Assembly (NCBI RefSeq): GCF_001458315.1
Contig: NZ_CYRX01000031.1
Coordinates: forward strand, 124,001 to 188,000
Reading direction: 5' to 3'
DNA: 64,000 nucleotides
Origin: Thalassobacter stenotrophicus
GTDB lineage: Bacteria > Pseudomonadota > Alphaproteobacteria > Rhodobacterales > Rhodobacteraceae
The notes under the pieces are model-generated. The model did no database searches. It was not told the origin of the DNA and worked only from the letters and a program-made list of their open reading frames with translations. Shown piece after piece: positions 19,077-31,104 of the stretch (the first letter of the stretch is position 1; the number at the start of each line of letters is the position of its first letter). The translations under genes and the position numbers were made by a program.

Positions 19077-19111
19077 ACGTCTCTCCTCTTTCGTCACCGC
19101 CAAGTATCAAT

Positions 19112-19123
19112 GTTAGCGCTAAC
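19112..19123. promoter_or_regulatory. LacI/GalR-type operator upstream of edd-eda
   Basis: GTTAGCGCTAAC is a perfect 12-bp palindrome with the central CG typical of LacI-family operators, placed 36 bases upstream of the edd ATG in the edd/hisI gap. The regulator is not in the window. A gluconate- or KDPG-sensing LacI-type repressor is the likeliest owner (inference). Confidence 0.7.
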
Positions 19124-19150
19124 GGTCAACCCTCAGAACGCGGGTTGTGA

Positions 19151-19510
19151 TCAGGCCATTGGCTCCATCAGCACCTGTTCGCCCTCATCCGTGATATCCG
19201 TATAGAAACAGACCCTTCGGTTGGTGTGACAGGCAGGCCCGTTTTGACGCACCAAGGCGAGCAGACAATCGCGGTCGCAATCGACGCGCAGCGCCTCAAG
19301 GGCTTGGGTATTGCCCGAGCTTTCGCCCTTGACCCAAAACGCCTGCCGCGAGCGCGACCAATAGGTAACGCGACGTGTTTCAAGTGTTTTGGTGACGGCT
19401 TCTGCGTTCATCCACGCCATCATCAAGACCTCATGCGTGTCGCAGTCTTGTGCGATCACGGGGATGAGCCCTTGTGCGTTATAAGTCAGGGTTGAGGGGT
19501 CAAAGGCCAT
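19151..19510 (-). CDS. hisI: Phosphoribosyl-AMP cyclohydrolase
   Basis: 119-aa zinc enzyme of histidine synthesis opening the adenine ring of PR-AMP. Signature parts are VLMMAWMNAEA, TYWSRSRQAFWVKGESSGN, and the metal ligands in VDCDRDCLLALV and GPACHTNRRVCFY. It is the stand-alone form, without the HisE domain, as usual in alphaproteobacteria. ATG at 19510 has GGAG seven bases upstream. Not clustered with other his genes here. Confidence 0.95.
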   Translation of the reverse strand: MAFDPSTLTYNAQGLIPVIAQDCDTHEVLMMAWMNAEAVTKTLETRRVTYWSRSRQAFWVKGESSGNTQALEALRVDCDRDCLLALVRQNGPACHTNRRVCFYTDITDEGEQVLMEPMA

Positions 19511-19602
19511 CGGGTTGCTCCATTGCAAAAGTCCACAAACAGTCTATCTATGACGCCACGCGGATGCACCCGCTTTTGTCCAAAACATCAAGGCACTGGC
19601 AG

Positions 19603-20073
19603 ATGAGCGATACAGACCTGATCAAGCTTTACAGCGGACGAATTTTGGCACTCGCGGCCAATATGCCCCATACTGCGCGTCTGAGCGCACCGCAGGCCAC
19701 TGCGCGCAAGCGATCACCGATGTGCGGATCAATGGTGACTGTCGATTTGGCGATGGATGACGGGCGCATTAGCGAATACGGCCAAGACGTGAAGGCCTGT
19801 GCACTGGGTCAAGCCGCGGCGTCTGTTGTCGGCTCTGGAATTATCGGGCGTACGATTGATGAAGTAAGCACCGCGCGTGCCCAATTGATTGAAATGCTGT
19901 GCAATGAGGGCCCTGCACCCGACGCACCGTTTCATGATCTGGAAGTGTTACTGCCCGCGCGGGAATACAAGAACCGCCATGCGTCGATCCTGCTGGCGTT
20001 TGATGCAGCCCTAGAGGCCGCTGAACAAATCGCGCCAAGCGAAACAGGTGGTTCACACTTAACGGCTCCGTAA
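19603..20073 (+). CDS. IscU/NifU N-terminal-type iron-sulfur cluster scaffold protein
   Basis: 156-aa member of the NifU_N family. The three putative cluster ligands are Cys41 (PMCGS), Cys66 (KACALGQAAA) and Cys100 (EMLCNEGP); the ALGQAAASVV helix matches the conserved segment after the second Cys. The third Cys context differs from IscU's usual helix, so it may be a divergent SufU-like protein. No other isc/suf genes are adjacent. Start at 19603 (MSDTDL) gives the normal family N-terminus; divergent from hisI. Confidence 0.82.
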   Translation: MSDTDLIKLYSGRILALAANMPHTARLSAPQATARKRSPMCGSMVTVDLAMDDGRISEYGQDVKACALGQAAASVVGSGIIGRTIDEVSTARAQLIEMLCNEGPAPDAPFHDLEVLLPAREYKNRHASILLAFDAALEAAEQIAPSETGGSHLTAP

Positions 20074-20118
20074 CCGATCTGCGCCTATGGTTTGGAAAGA
20101 AACCACGGGAGATTCGCA

Positions 20119-21540
20119 ATGGTCGCTTTACCCGAGGGCCCAGAATTAGGCGCACAGGCCACCGATATTGACACCGCTGCCGTGACACGGCTTGCCACCC
20201 TTGCCTCGCGCACGGGCTACGATGTCGTGGACTTGGCTGGGTTCTTTGATGAGGTGGACGGCCTCGCACAAAACCAGATGGTCAGCCTTAGGGATGCGCG
20301 CAATGGTGCGCAGAACATTGAGACCGCAAACCAAGGCGTGATCGAAACTGTCGTGTCGGTCACCCAAGCCGCGACAGAAACGTTGGAGAAGGTCAAAGCC
20401 TCTTCCGCGTCGATTGAAGCGTCACTTGATACGACCAAAAACATGGCCGCCTGGGTCGCTGGCATAGAGGACCGCGTTGCCGAGTTGGACGCCACGCTCA
20501 AATCGATTGTCCAGTCGAATGGGCAAATCACGACGATTGCCAAGCAGGTTAATATCCTTGCGATCAACGCTACGATTGAGGCCGCGCGCGCAGGCGACGC
20601 AGGCAAAGGCTTTGCGGTTGTGGCTGATGCGATCAAAGACTTGTCCCGCCAGACAGCACAGGCCGCCGCAGGCATCGGCGACAATATAACCAACCTTGGT
20701 GATTGGACGACCGCAATGCGCGTAGACGCCCAAACCACCGCAGAGCAAACAGCCCATTTGGTCGACGCTGCCGATAGCACGCACGCAGCTCTGCGCGATA
20801 TCACGCATAGCACCGAACGCACCCATCAAGACGCAACCAACATCTCGGCCCGCGCCCGTGATGTTGAGGCCGCGACCGCAGCCTTCGCCGCCCCGTTCAA
20901 ACTGATTGAAGCGAGTGCGACGACCGTGGGGGACGGGATTACTAAGGCGCGCGGCCGACTTGAGGGAATGGTAGACAGCTGTGAGAAAATCGTCCAAGCA
21001 ACCACTGGACTGGGCGCAGAGACCCCGGACAGCGCCTTTATCGCGGCTGGAATGGATATGGCGGAACAGATCGCCGATCTTTTTGAACACGCGATCGAGG
21101 TTGGCACGATTTCGCAAAACGATCTGTTCAGTCAGCAACTGACCCCGATAAACAACACCGCGCCGCAACAACATATGGCGCCATTCACCAAGTTCACTGA
21201 TCAAGTCCTGCCGCCGATCCTAGAAGCAGCCCTTCAAATCGATGCGCGCGTTGCCTTTTGCGCCGCCGTTACACGGAGCGGATATTTGCCGACACACAAT
21301 AAACAGTTCTCACACCCCCAAGGTAACGACACGGAATGGAACGCAGGAAACTGCCGAAATCGTCGGGTGTTTGATGACCGGGTTGGCCTGAAAGCGGGTC
21401 AGAACCAAGATCCATTTTTATTGCAGGTTTATCGCCGCGACATGGGAAACGGAGAGTTCATTCTCATGAAAGATCTTGCCGTTCCCATCACCGTTCAGGG
21501 CAAACATTGGGGCGGATTGCGGATGGGCTATAAACTATAA
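20119..21540 (+). CDS. Soluble methyl-accepting chemotaxis protein-like receptor
   Basis: 473-aa cytoplasmic chemoreceptor-like protein with no transmembrane segment. After a short N-terminal part, residues ~60-330 form the long coiled-coil MCP signalling domain with the hairpin-tip consensus [20 protein letters not shown]. The C-terminal ~95 residues ([50 protein letters not shown]) form the ligand-binding-like tail seen in many alphaproteobacterial soluble receptors. It has no visible methyl-accepting or CheR-tether pentapeptide. GGGAG lies eight bases before the ATG. Not clustered with che genes. Confidence 0.88.
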   Translation: MVALPEGPELGAQATDIDTAAVTRLATLASRTGYDVVDLAGFFDEVDGLAQNQMVSLRDARNGAQNIETANQGVIETVVSVTQAATETLEKVKASSASIEASLDTTKNMAAWVAGIEDRVAELDATLKSIVQSNGQITTIAKQVNILAINATIEAARAGDAGKGFAVVADAIKDLSRQTAQAAAGIGDNITNLGDWTTAMRVDAQTTAEQTAHLVDAADSTHAALRDITHSTERTHQDATNISARARDVEAATAAFAAPFKLIEASATTVGDGITKARGRLEGMVDSCEKIVQATTGLGAETPDSAFIAAGMDMAEQIADLFEHAIEVGTISQNDLFSQQLTPINNTAPQQHMAPFTKFTDQVLPPILEAALQIDARVAFCAAVTRSGYLPTHNKQFSHPQGNDTEWNAGNCRNRRVFDDRVGLKAGQNQDPFLLQVYRRDMGNGEFILMKDLAVPITVQGKHWGGLRMGYKL

Positions 21541-21570
21541 AAAACCGCCGCTCTCCGAGGAGGCGGCGGT
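21539..21570 (-). terminator. Rho-independent terminator of the small SOS transcript
   Basis: On the minus strand an 8-bp stem ACCGCCGC/GCGGCGGT closes a loop that itself pairs partly, followed directly by six T. The T-run is only on the minus-strand side, so it ends transcription coming from the 39-codon gene at 21688-21807 rather than from the receptor gene. Confidence 0.8.
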
Positions 21571-21687
21571 GAAACCACTCGTTTTCGCAATGTTCATATG
21601 TCCAGAGGCAGTGGACTTGTCGAACTCAGCGCACACAATGGGGACAGAAGTGTCCGCAGACGAAAGCCAGTGGCAAAGGAGGGTTGC

Positions 21688-21807
21688 TCAGAGAAAAGAC
21701 GGGAGGTGCAGAGCACCAAGCACAAGAGAGACGAGCCAAACGCCACCCAGCATATCCATCATTAGCTGTTCAGGGGCGCGGCGGATCATAGACACAAGGT
21801 TCGTCAT
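21688..21807 (-). CDS. 39-aa single-pass membrane peptide with SOS box (candidate SOS-induced division inhibitor)
   Basis: An ATG-TGA frame of 39 codons with an excellent ribosome-binding site (AAGGAG, seven bases before the ATG). The peptide has an amphipathic start (MTNLVSMIRRAPEQLMMD) and a hydrophobic helix (MLGGVWLVSLVLGALHLP), so one membrane pass with the charged end probably cytoplasmic. It is a separate transcription unit: a perfect LexA box lies 69 bases upstream and a strong terminator 118 bases downstream. No function is known to me. The nearest analogy is SidA of Caulobacter, a 29-aa SOS-induced inner-membrane division inhibitor; the link is inferred from size, topology and regulation only. 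Confidence 0.72.
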   Translation of the reverse strand: MTNLVSMIRRAPEQLMMDMLGGVWLVSLVLGALHLPSFL

Positions 21808-21875
21808 AGGAGGCTCCTTAAGACTTAATTCATGAGTGTTGTCACTTTGTTCTCACAAACAGTACAGCATGTAAA

Positions 21876-21890
21876 GAACTTTATGAGAAC
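21876..21890 (-). promoter_or_regulatory. LexA (SOS) box, alphaproteobacterial type
   Basis: GTTC-N7-GTTC on the minus strand (GAAC-N7-GAAC as written on the plus strand), exactly the direct-repeat LexA box of alphaproteobacteria. It lies between the recG stop and the 39-codon gene and points at the latter. TTCTCA within it and TGTACT 17 bases on may be the -35 and -10 boxes, so LexA would cover the promoter. Confidence 0.8.
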
Positions 21891-21915
21891 ATTCGTGAAT
21901 AGGTACTCCAGAGAG

Positions 21916-26186
<4,271 letters not shown>

Positions 26187-26900
26187 TTAAGCGCCGATGG
26201 CCATGGGTTTATTCGATTCATCCTCAACAGGATCGCGTAACACATACCCACGGCCCCAAACCGTCTCGATATGTGTTTCGCCACCGGTGGCTTCTGACAG
26301 TTTTTTACGCAGCTTGCAGATGAACACATCGATAATCTTCAGCTCAGGTTCATCCATACCGCCATAGAGGTGGTTCAGGAACATTTCCTTGGTCAGCGTC
26401 GTGCCTTTGCGCAGCGAAAGCAGCTCCAACATCTGGTACTCTTTACCTGTCAAATGAACCGTCTGATTGTCCACATCGACCGTTTTCGCGTCCAGGTTAA
26501 CCGTTACACGGCCCGTTTTGATCACCGACTGAGAGTGCCCCTTGGACCGCCGAATGATGGCGTGAATGCGCGCGACCAGTTCTTCGCGATGGAACGGTTT
26601 GGTCATGTAGTCATCGGCCCCGAACCCAAACCCTTTGAGTTTGTTTTCGGTGTCATCCGCGCCGGACAGGATCAGGATCGGGGTTTCAATCCGGCTCATC
26701 CGCAGTTGTCGCAGCACTTCGTGACCGTTCATGTCCGGCAAATTCAGGTCAAGCAAGATGAGATCGTAATCGTAAAGTTTGGCGAGATCGATCCCCTCCT
26801 CACCCATGTCTGTGCAATAGACGTTCAGGTTTGCATTCGTCAGCATCATTTCGATGCTTTTCGATGTCGTAGGGTCATCTTCAACCAACAAAACGCGCAT
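26187..26900 (-). CDS. ctrA: Cell-cycle response regulator CtrA
   Basis: 237-aa OmpR-type response regulator. The receiver domain has the acidic pair ED(D) at residues 7-9, phospho-acceptor Asp51 ([11 protein letters not shown]) and Lys in [11 protein letters not shown]; the C-terminal winged helix (from [17 protein letters not shown]) includes the very conserved [14 protein letters not shown] and [13 protein letters not shown]. In Caulobacter CtrA controls replication and division; in Rhodobacteraceae it controls motility, gene transfer agents and late cell-cycle functions. Two near-consensus CtrA sites and a GANTC site lie just upstream, suggesting autoregulation and methylation-dependent timing. 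Confidence 0.97.
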   Translation of the reverse strand: MRVLLVEDDPTTSKSIEMMLTNANLNVYCTDMGEEGIDLAKLYDYDLILLDLNLPDMNGHEVLRQLRMSRIETPILILSGADDTENKLKGFGFGADDYMTKPFHREELVARIHAIIRRSKGHSQSVIKTGRVTVNLDAKTVDVDNQTVHLTGKEYQMLELLSLRKGTTLTKEMFLNHLYGGMDEPELKIIDVFICKLRKKLSEATGGETHIETVWGRGYVLRDPVEDESNKPMAIGA

Positions 26901-26927
26901 CTCAAATCTCCATGTTTGCCCCCGGCG

Positions 26928-26967
26928 TTAACGAGAGATTGACTCGAAATGGTTAACTACTGGTTAC
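26928..26967. promoter_or_regulatory. CtrA-binding-site-like pair with a GANTC site in the ctrA promoter
   Basis: Two sites fit TTAA-N7-TTAA with one mismatch each: TTAA-N7-TTGA at 26928-26942 and TTAA-N7-TTAC at 26953-26967. GACTC (GANTC, the CcrM methylation target) is at 26941-26945 between them. All lie 28-67 bases upstream of the ctrA ATG, downstream of sciP. Confidence 0.6.
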
Positions 26968-27000
26968 TGTATGGCCAAATAGACAAAATCCTAAGTAACA

Positions 27001-27273
27001 TTACCGAAATCGCTGTATTTGAGTGGTTTTCAGCCCAGAAACCCCATGCGCCGAGACCCCATAAACCCACGACGCGTACTCTTCTTCTGTCAGGGAATAG
27101 GTTTCTAGAGCCTCTTCCAGCGTCAAAAGTCCAGACTGAACCCCGATCACGACCGAGGCCTTTCGGCTGGCAACCCAGCGGCGTGTATTGGGCGAAGGCA
27201 AGTCTTCGCGGGTCATTTGGCGCCCATCCGGCAGGGTCACAGAATGGGGTTGTTTGGGCCGTCTGATAAACAT
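27001..27273 (-). CDS. sciP: CtrA inhibitor SciP (DUF1153)
   Basis: 90-aa helix-turn-helix protein of the DUF1153 family. In Caulobacter SciP binds CtrA and blocks transcription from CtrA-activated promoters. Visible family marks: SVTLPDGRQMTREDLPSP, RRWVASRKASVV, GLLTLEEALETYSLTEEEYASW and the final TQIQRFR. The ATG at 27273 (MFIRRPKQP) gives the normal N-terminus. It sits directly upstream of ctrA on the same strand, 100 bases away, the arrangement found across Rhodobacterales. Confidence 0.93.
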   Translation of the reverse strand: MFIRRPKQPHSVTLPDGRQMTREDLPSPNTRRWVASRKASVVIGVQSGLLTLEEALETYSLTEEEYASWVYGVSAHGVSGLKTTQIQRFR

Positions 27274-27399
27274 GTTAACTATCTCGTGTGCTGTTTCGGC
27301 CCCCACATGCAGCCTAAGGTTTTAAGGACAAATGAAGTCATCCCTTGAGAATAGTTCAGATTTTCATATATCTGCGCAGAGTTTCCCGGAGATTGCCGC

Positions 27400-28539
27400 A
27401 TGCCCCTCGACAAGAGTTTGAATTCCCTAGGATTTGCAAAAGCCCCTGCTGACACGCGTGTCGTTGTGGCGATGTCGGGCGGCGTGGACAGCTCCGTTGT
27501 GGCCGCGCAATTGGCCGAAGAAGGGTATGATGTCGTCGGTGTGACGCTACAATTGTACGATCACGGCGCGGCCTTGGCCAAAAAAGGTGCCTGCTGCGCG
27601 GGTCGTGACATTCATGATGCTCGCCGAGTGGCCGAGGACATGGGCTTTCCCCACTACGTGCTCGACTATGAAAACACCTTCCGCGAGGCGGTGATTGATG
27701 AGTTCGCCGATAGCTATCTTGGCGGGGCCACACCTGTGCCCTGTATTCGGTGCAATGAACGGGTCAAATTCAAAGACCTGCTCGAAACGGCCAAGGACCT
27801 AGATGCCGATTGCATGGCGACGGGCCACTATATCCAACGCAAGATGGGCGCCGCAGGGGCCGAGCTACACTCCGCCGCCGATGCCGCGCGGGACCAAAGC
27901 TATTTCCTGTTTTCCACGACGGCGGAACAACTCGATTATCTGCGGTTCCCGCTGGGCCACCTGCCCTCTAAGGAGGCCACCCGTGCACTGGCGGCCAAAT
28001 ACGGGCTGAGCGTCGCGGACAAACCAGACAGTCAGGACATCTGTTTTGTGCCCAACGGTGACTACGCCGCAGTTATCGAAAAGCTACGCCCCGGCGCGGG
28101 TCAGCCCGGCGACATTGTCGACACCGAGGGCCGCGTGTTGGCCAGCCACACCGGCGTGATCAACTACACCATCGGTCAACGCCGCGGGCTGGGCATCGGT
28201 GGTTTGGCCGATCCTCTCTATGTGGTCAAATTGGACGCGGACACGAAACAAGTCGTTGTCGGGCCCAAGAGCATGCTCGCCACCAGGTCTGTGCCTGTGC
28301 GTGAGATTAACTGGCTGGGCGACACGCCGCTGACCGCGCGGGATGAATGGCACGTGGGCGTCAAGGTCCGCTCAACCCGCCCCCCGCGTGAAGCGATCAT
28401 TCGGCCCATCTCTGCGACCGAGGCAACTGTTGAGCTGATGACCGCCGAAGAAGGCGTCAGCCCTGGGCAGGCTTGTGTGTTCTACGACCTCGACAGCAGC
28501 CGCATCTTTGGTGGCGGCTGGATCTGGCGCGGCAACTAA
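27400..28539 (+). CDS. mnmA: tRNA-specific 2-thiouridylase MnmA
   Basis: 379-aa ATP-dependent enzyme thiolating U34 of tRNA-Lys, -Glu and -Gln. PP-loop [16 protein letters not shown] near residue 25, catalytic pair of cysteines in [13 protein letters not shown] and [13 protein letters not shown], and the C-terminal beta-barrel with [11 protein letters not shown]. The ATG has GGAG eight bases upstream. Divergent from sciP. The stop overlaps the convergent Dabb gene. Confidence 0.97.
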   Translation: MPLDKSLNSLGFAKAPADTRVVVAMSGGVDSSVVAAQLAEEGYDVVGVTLQLYDHGAALAKKGACCAGRDIHDARRVAEDMGFPHYVLDYENTFREAVIDEFADSYLGGATPVPCIRCNERVKFKDLLETAKDLDADCMATGHYIQRKMGAAGAELHSAADAARDQSYFLFSTTAEQLDYLRFPLGHLPSKEATRALAAKYGLSVADKPDSQDICFVPNGDYAAVIEKLRPGAGQPGDIVDTEGRVLASHTGVINYTIGQRRGLGIGGLADPLYVVKLDADTKQVVVGPKSMLATRSVPVREINWLGDTPLTARDEWHVGVKVRSTRPPREAIIRPISATEATVELMTAEEGVSPGQACVFYDLDSSRIFGGGWIWRGN

Positions 28540-28841
28540 AAGTCAGCCGCCACACGGGTGCCACGCAAGGGCCGGACCCGGCGGATGCTTTCTTGATACA
28601 GCGGATGCGCGCGATAGGCTGTCAACGCGGCCTCATCCGCAAACTCACCATACACCACGACATCCACCCGATCCGTCAGCGGATCGGTATTGCTGCTTTG
28701 CGCGACATCGAAGTTCTGCACACCCGGAATGCCCCCCAAAATCTTTAGCCCCTCAATAATCTTCGGAAGATCCGCTGGGTCCTTGGCTGTGAAAAACACA
28801 ACATGGCGGATAAAATCGCGAGGCTGTTTGGGGTCAGTCAT
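28536..28841 (-). CDS. Stress-responsive A/B barrel (Dabb) domain protein
   Basis: 101-aa ferredoxin-fold protein of the Dabb family: [22 protein letters not shown] at the N-terminus, a central [25 protein letters not shown] pattern with the conserved AYRAHP. Such proteins form dimers; some are polyketide cyclases or stress proteins, and the function of this one is unknown. AAAGGAG is nine bases upstream of the ATG at 28841. A bidirectional terminator separates it from the tau operon. Confidence 0.85.
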   Translation of the reverse strand: MTDPKQPRDFIRHVVFFTAKDPADLPKIIEGLKILGGIPGVQNFDVAQSSNTDPLTDRVDVVVYGEFADEAALTAYRAHPLYQESIRRVRPLRGTRVAADF

Positions 28842-28905
28842 TCGGACGCTCCTTTCGGCTTTGATAGCTTGGGCACACACAATCCAGCAAGTCGAGGCCA
28901 CCCAC

Positions 28906-28933
28906 AAAAAAGGGCGCCACGCGGCGCCCTTTT
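28906..28933. terminator. Bidirectional terminator at the end of the tauABC operon
   Basis: AAAAAA-GGGCGCC-ACGC-GGCGCCC-TTTT: a perfect 7-bp stem with a tetraloop, with T-runs in both directions. It lies just downstream of tauC on the minus strand. Confidence 0.85.
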
Positions 28934-28950
28934 GATAACGTCTGTTGGTC

Positions 28951-30222
28951 TTAGCTTCGACCTTTCCAGGGCACGAGCCAATTTTCCGCTTTGCGCATGA
29001 GGATATCGATACCGAAGCCAATGATCCCGATGAGGATGATCCCCATCACCACGATGTAGGTCTGTTGGAACTTACTCGCGGCGGTAATCATCATGCCCGC
29101 GCCGACATTTGCAGCCACCAGTTCAGCCGCCACAACGGTGCCCCAGCAGACGCCCATCGCGACCCGGGCTGCCGTGAAAATCTCAGGCAGGGAGTTGGGC
29201 ACGATCACGTGGCGCAGGATTTGCCACTTGGACGCACCCAGCGAGTAGGCCGCATGAACCTTGGTAATGTTCACACCAGACACCCCTGCCCGCGCGCCAA
29301 TGGCCATGATCCAAAGTGCTGCAAGGAACAGCAAAACGATCTTGCCGGTTTCATCAATCCCGAACCAGATGATGATCAGCGGGATCAGTGCCAAGGGCGG
29401 CACCGGGCGCATGAACTCAACGATCGGGTCGAACCAACCGCGGAACCAATTGCTAAGGCCCATGGCATAGCCAAGCGGAATTCCGACCAAAGCCCCGAGG
29501 GCAAAGCCCCCCAACACGCGGATCAGTGACCAACCAAGGTGCTCGACCAAGGTAAAGTTGCGGAAGCCATCTGTCGCGACTTCGAACATCGCCTCAACCA
29601 CACGCTCTGGCGATGGCAGGTACAGGGGCTGCATTTGCAACCCAGTTGCGGGGATGAAGTTGAGCGAGCCTTTGTCGGTCATATTGACCTGACCGTCAGC
29701 CACGCTGACGGAACCGCCGGGGGCAATCGCCTCACCGTTCACAGCGATAATAGCATAGCCGTCCTCTTTGGAGCCGACGTCATTGGCCTGCACGCGGATC
29801 AGCTTGGAACGCCAAACGCCCACCTCATCACTGTCGTTCAGGGCAAAACCGTCACCGGGGGCCACTTCGGGTGGATCAACCTCAGTGCCGACCGGAAAGA
29901 CGATGACCCGTACTTCGGCGTCATCCGTTTCGCCCGCACCATTTTGCGCGGTGTATTCGAACGATGTCTCGCCCTCAAACGGGCCGGGAACATGGATGGG
30001 AGAAATCACAGAGCCCGTAAACGCGCCCCAAATCATGAACAGAACAACCACCGAAATAACAGAGGCGAACCTGTTCGGGCGCACGGCGCTTTCGTCACCG
30101 AATGTCACCGTCTTGAGCGATGTGAAATCCTTGGGGCGGCTTTTCGCAGTGAGCGTGTTCACAATCACCATCGAGGCAACGAACAACGCCACATATGCGA
30201 GCAGAATAACAAGAGCAGTCAT
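28951..30222 (-). CDS. tauC: Taurine ABC transporter permease with inserted Ig/cadherin-like module
   Basis: 423-aa inner-membrane permease of the nitrate/sulfonate/taurine (TauC/SsuC) family. It has an extra N-terminal helix (residues 1-22) and a second at 52-72; the core permease starts near LPSPERVVEAMF at residue 202 and has the EAA loop in GASKWQILRHVIVPNSLPEIF. Residues ~80-196 are an insertion absent from ordinary TauC (about 250-280 aa), with FEYTAQNGAGETDDAEVRV and VNGEAIAPGG-type strands typical of bacterial Ig/cadherin-like repeats, placed in the periplasmic loop where SVISP and LYLPSPERV would normally join. ATG immediately follows the tauB stop. Confidence 0.88.
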   Translation of the reverse strand: MTALVILLAYVALFVASMVIVNTLTAKSRPKDFTSLKTVTFGDESAVRPNRFASVISVVVLFMIWGAFTGSVISPIHVPGPFEGETSFEYTAQNGAGETDDAEVRVIVFPVGTEVDPPEVAPGDGFALNDSDEVGVWRSKLIRVQANDVGSKEDGYAIIAVNGEAIAPGGSVSVADGQVNMTDKGSLNFIPATGLQMQPLYLPSPERVVEAMFEVATDGFRNFTLVEHLGWSLIRVLGGFALGALVGIPLGYAMGLSNWFRGWFDPIVEFMRPVPPLALIPLIIIWFGIDETGKIVLLFLAALWIMAIGARAGVSGVNITKVHAAYSLGASKWQILRHVIVPNSLPEIFTAARVAMGVCWGTVVAAELVAANVGAGMMITAASKFQQTYIVVMGIILIGIIGFGIDILMRKAENWLVPWKGRS

Positions 30223-31029
30223 TTATGCGTCCTCCGCCCGACCCATGATTTCTTCTTCCATCTCCCAGATCATGCCAAGAATTTCCTCACGGGTTTGGGC
30301 AAACCGCGGATCCTTTTTGACATCGCGCAGGTCCGAGTTCACACCCATCTCTGCAAATGGCAGACGGTATTCTTTGTGGATGCGACCCGGGCGCGGTGCC
30401 ATGACCAACAAACGTTCCCCCAGCAGCAGCGCCTCTTCGACAGAGTGCGTGATCAGGATGACGGTTTTGCCAGTTTCCTTCCACAGCTTCAGCACGAGGC
30501 CTTGCATCTTTTCGCGCGTCAACGCGTCCAGCGCGCCAAGCGGTTCATCCATCAAGATCACGTCCGGGTCATTCGCAAGACAGCGGGCCAAAGCCACACG
30601 CTGTTGCATCCCGCCGGACAATTCATAGATCGCTTTATCCTTAAAATCACCCAGACCGGTGATTTCCAACAGGTGGTCCGAGCTTTCGCGCCGCTCCGCC
30701 TCGGGGGTGCCCTTCATCCGGGGGCCAAACTCGACGTTGTCACGCACCGACATCCATTCGAACAACGCACCCTGCTGAAACACCATACCGCGTTCGGCAT
30801 CGGGGCCTTGGACCGTATGGTCGTTCAGGACGATTTTGCCTGCGGTCGGCGCAAGAAACCCTGCGACAATGTTCAAAAGCGTAGTCTTGCCGCAGCCCGA
30901 GGGGCCCAGCACACTCATTAATTCGCCTTTTTGAAGCTGAAGGGACACGTCCTTCAATGCTTGCACATGACCTCCGTTAGGAAGGTCAAACCGCATCGAG
31001 AGGTTCTCGATTGCGAGCCCGGTGGTCAT
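30223..31029 (-). CDS. tauB: Taurine ABC transporter ATP-binding protein
   Basis: 268-aa ABC ATPase energising taurine uptake. Walker A GPSGCGKTTLL, Q-loop VFQQGALFEW, signature LSGGMQQRVALARCL, Walker B VILMDEPLGALDALT and the His switch in LITHSVEEALLL are all intact. ATG at 31029 has GGAG seven bases upstream. Second gene of the tauA-tauB-tauC unit; the tauA-tauB gap holds a terminator-like hairpin. Confidence 0.93.
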   Translation of the reverse strand: MTTGLAIENLSMRFDLPNGGHVQALKDVSLQLQKGELMSVLGPSGCGKTTLLNIVAGFLAPTAGKIVLNDHTVQGPDAERGMVFQQGALFEWMSVRDNVEFGPRMKGTPEAERRESSDHLLEITGLGDFKDKAIYELSGGMQQRVALARCLANDPDVILMDEPLGALDALTREKMQGLVLKLWKETGKTVILITHSVEEALLLGERLLVMAPRPGRIHKEYRLPFAEMGVNSDLRDVKKDPRFAQTREEILGMIWEMEEEIMGRAEDA

Positions 31030-31063
31030 CGGGATCTCCAATTCTGAAAAGGTCAGACAATAG

Positions 31064-31094
31064 AAAAGGGCCGCGCGGATTGCCCGCGCGGCCC
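31064..31094 (-). terminator. Intra-operon hairpin (attenuating terminator) between tauA and tauB
   Basis: Perfect 11-bp stem (31068-31078 with 31084-31094) around a 5-base loop, followed by TTTT on the minus strand, 10 bases after tauA's stop. Likely lets only part of transcription continue into tauB-tauC and protects tauA mRNA, giving more binding protein than transporter. Confidence 0.75.
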
Positions 31095-31104
31095 AAAATG
31101 CGAC

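Noticed and set aside
29539-30921. 460-aa plus-strand ORF opposite tauC and tauB
   Set aside because: His/Arg-rich antisense shadow of two well-supported ABC transporter genes.
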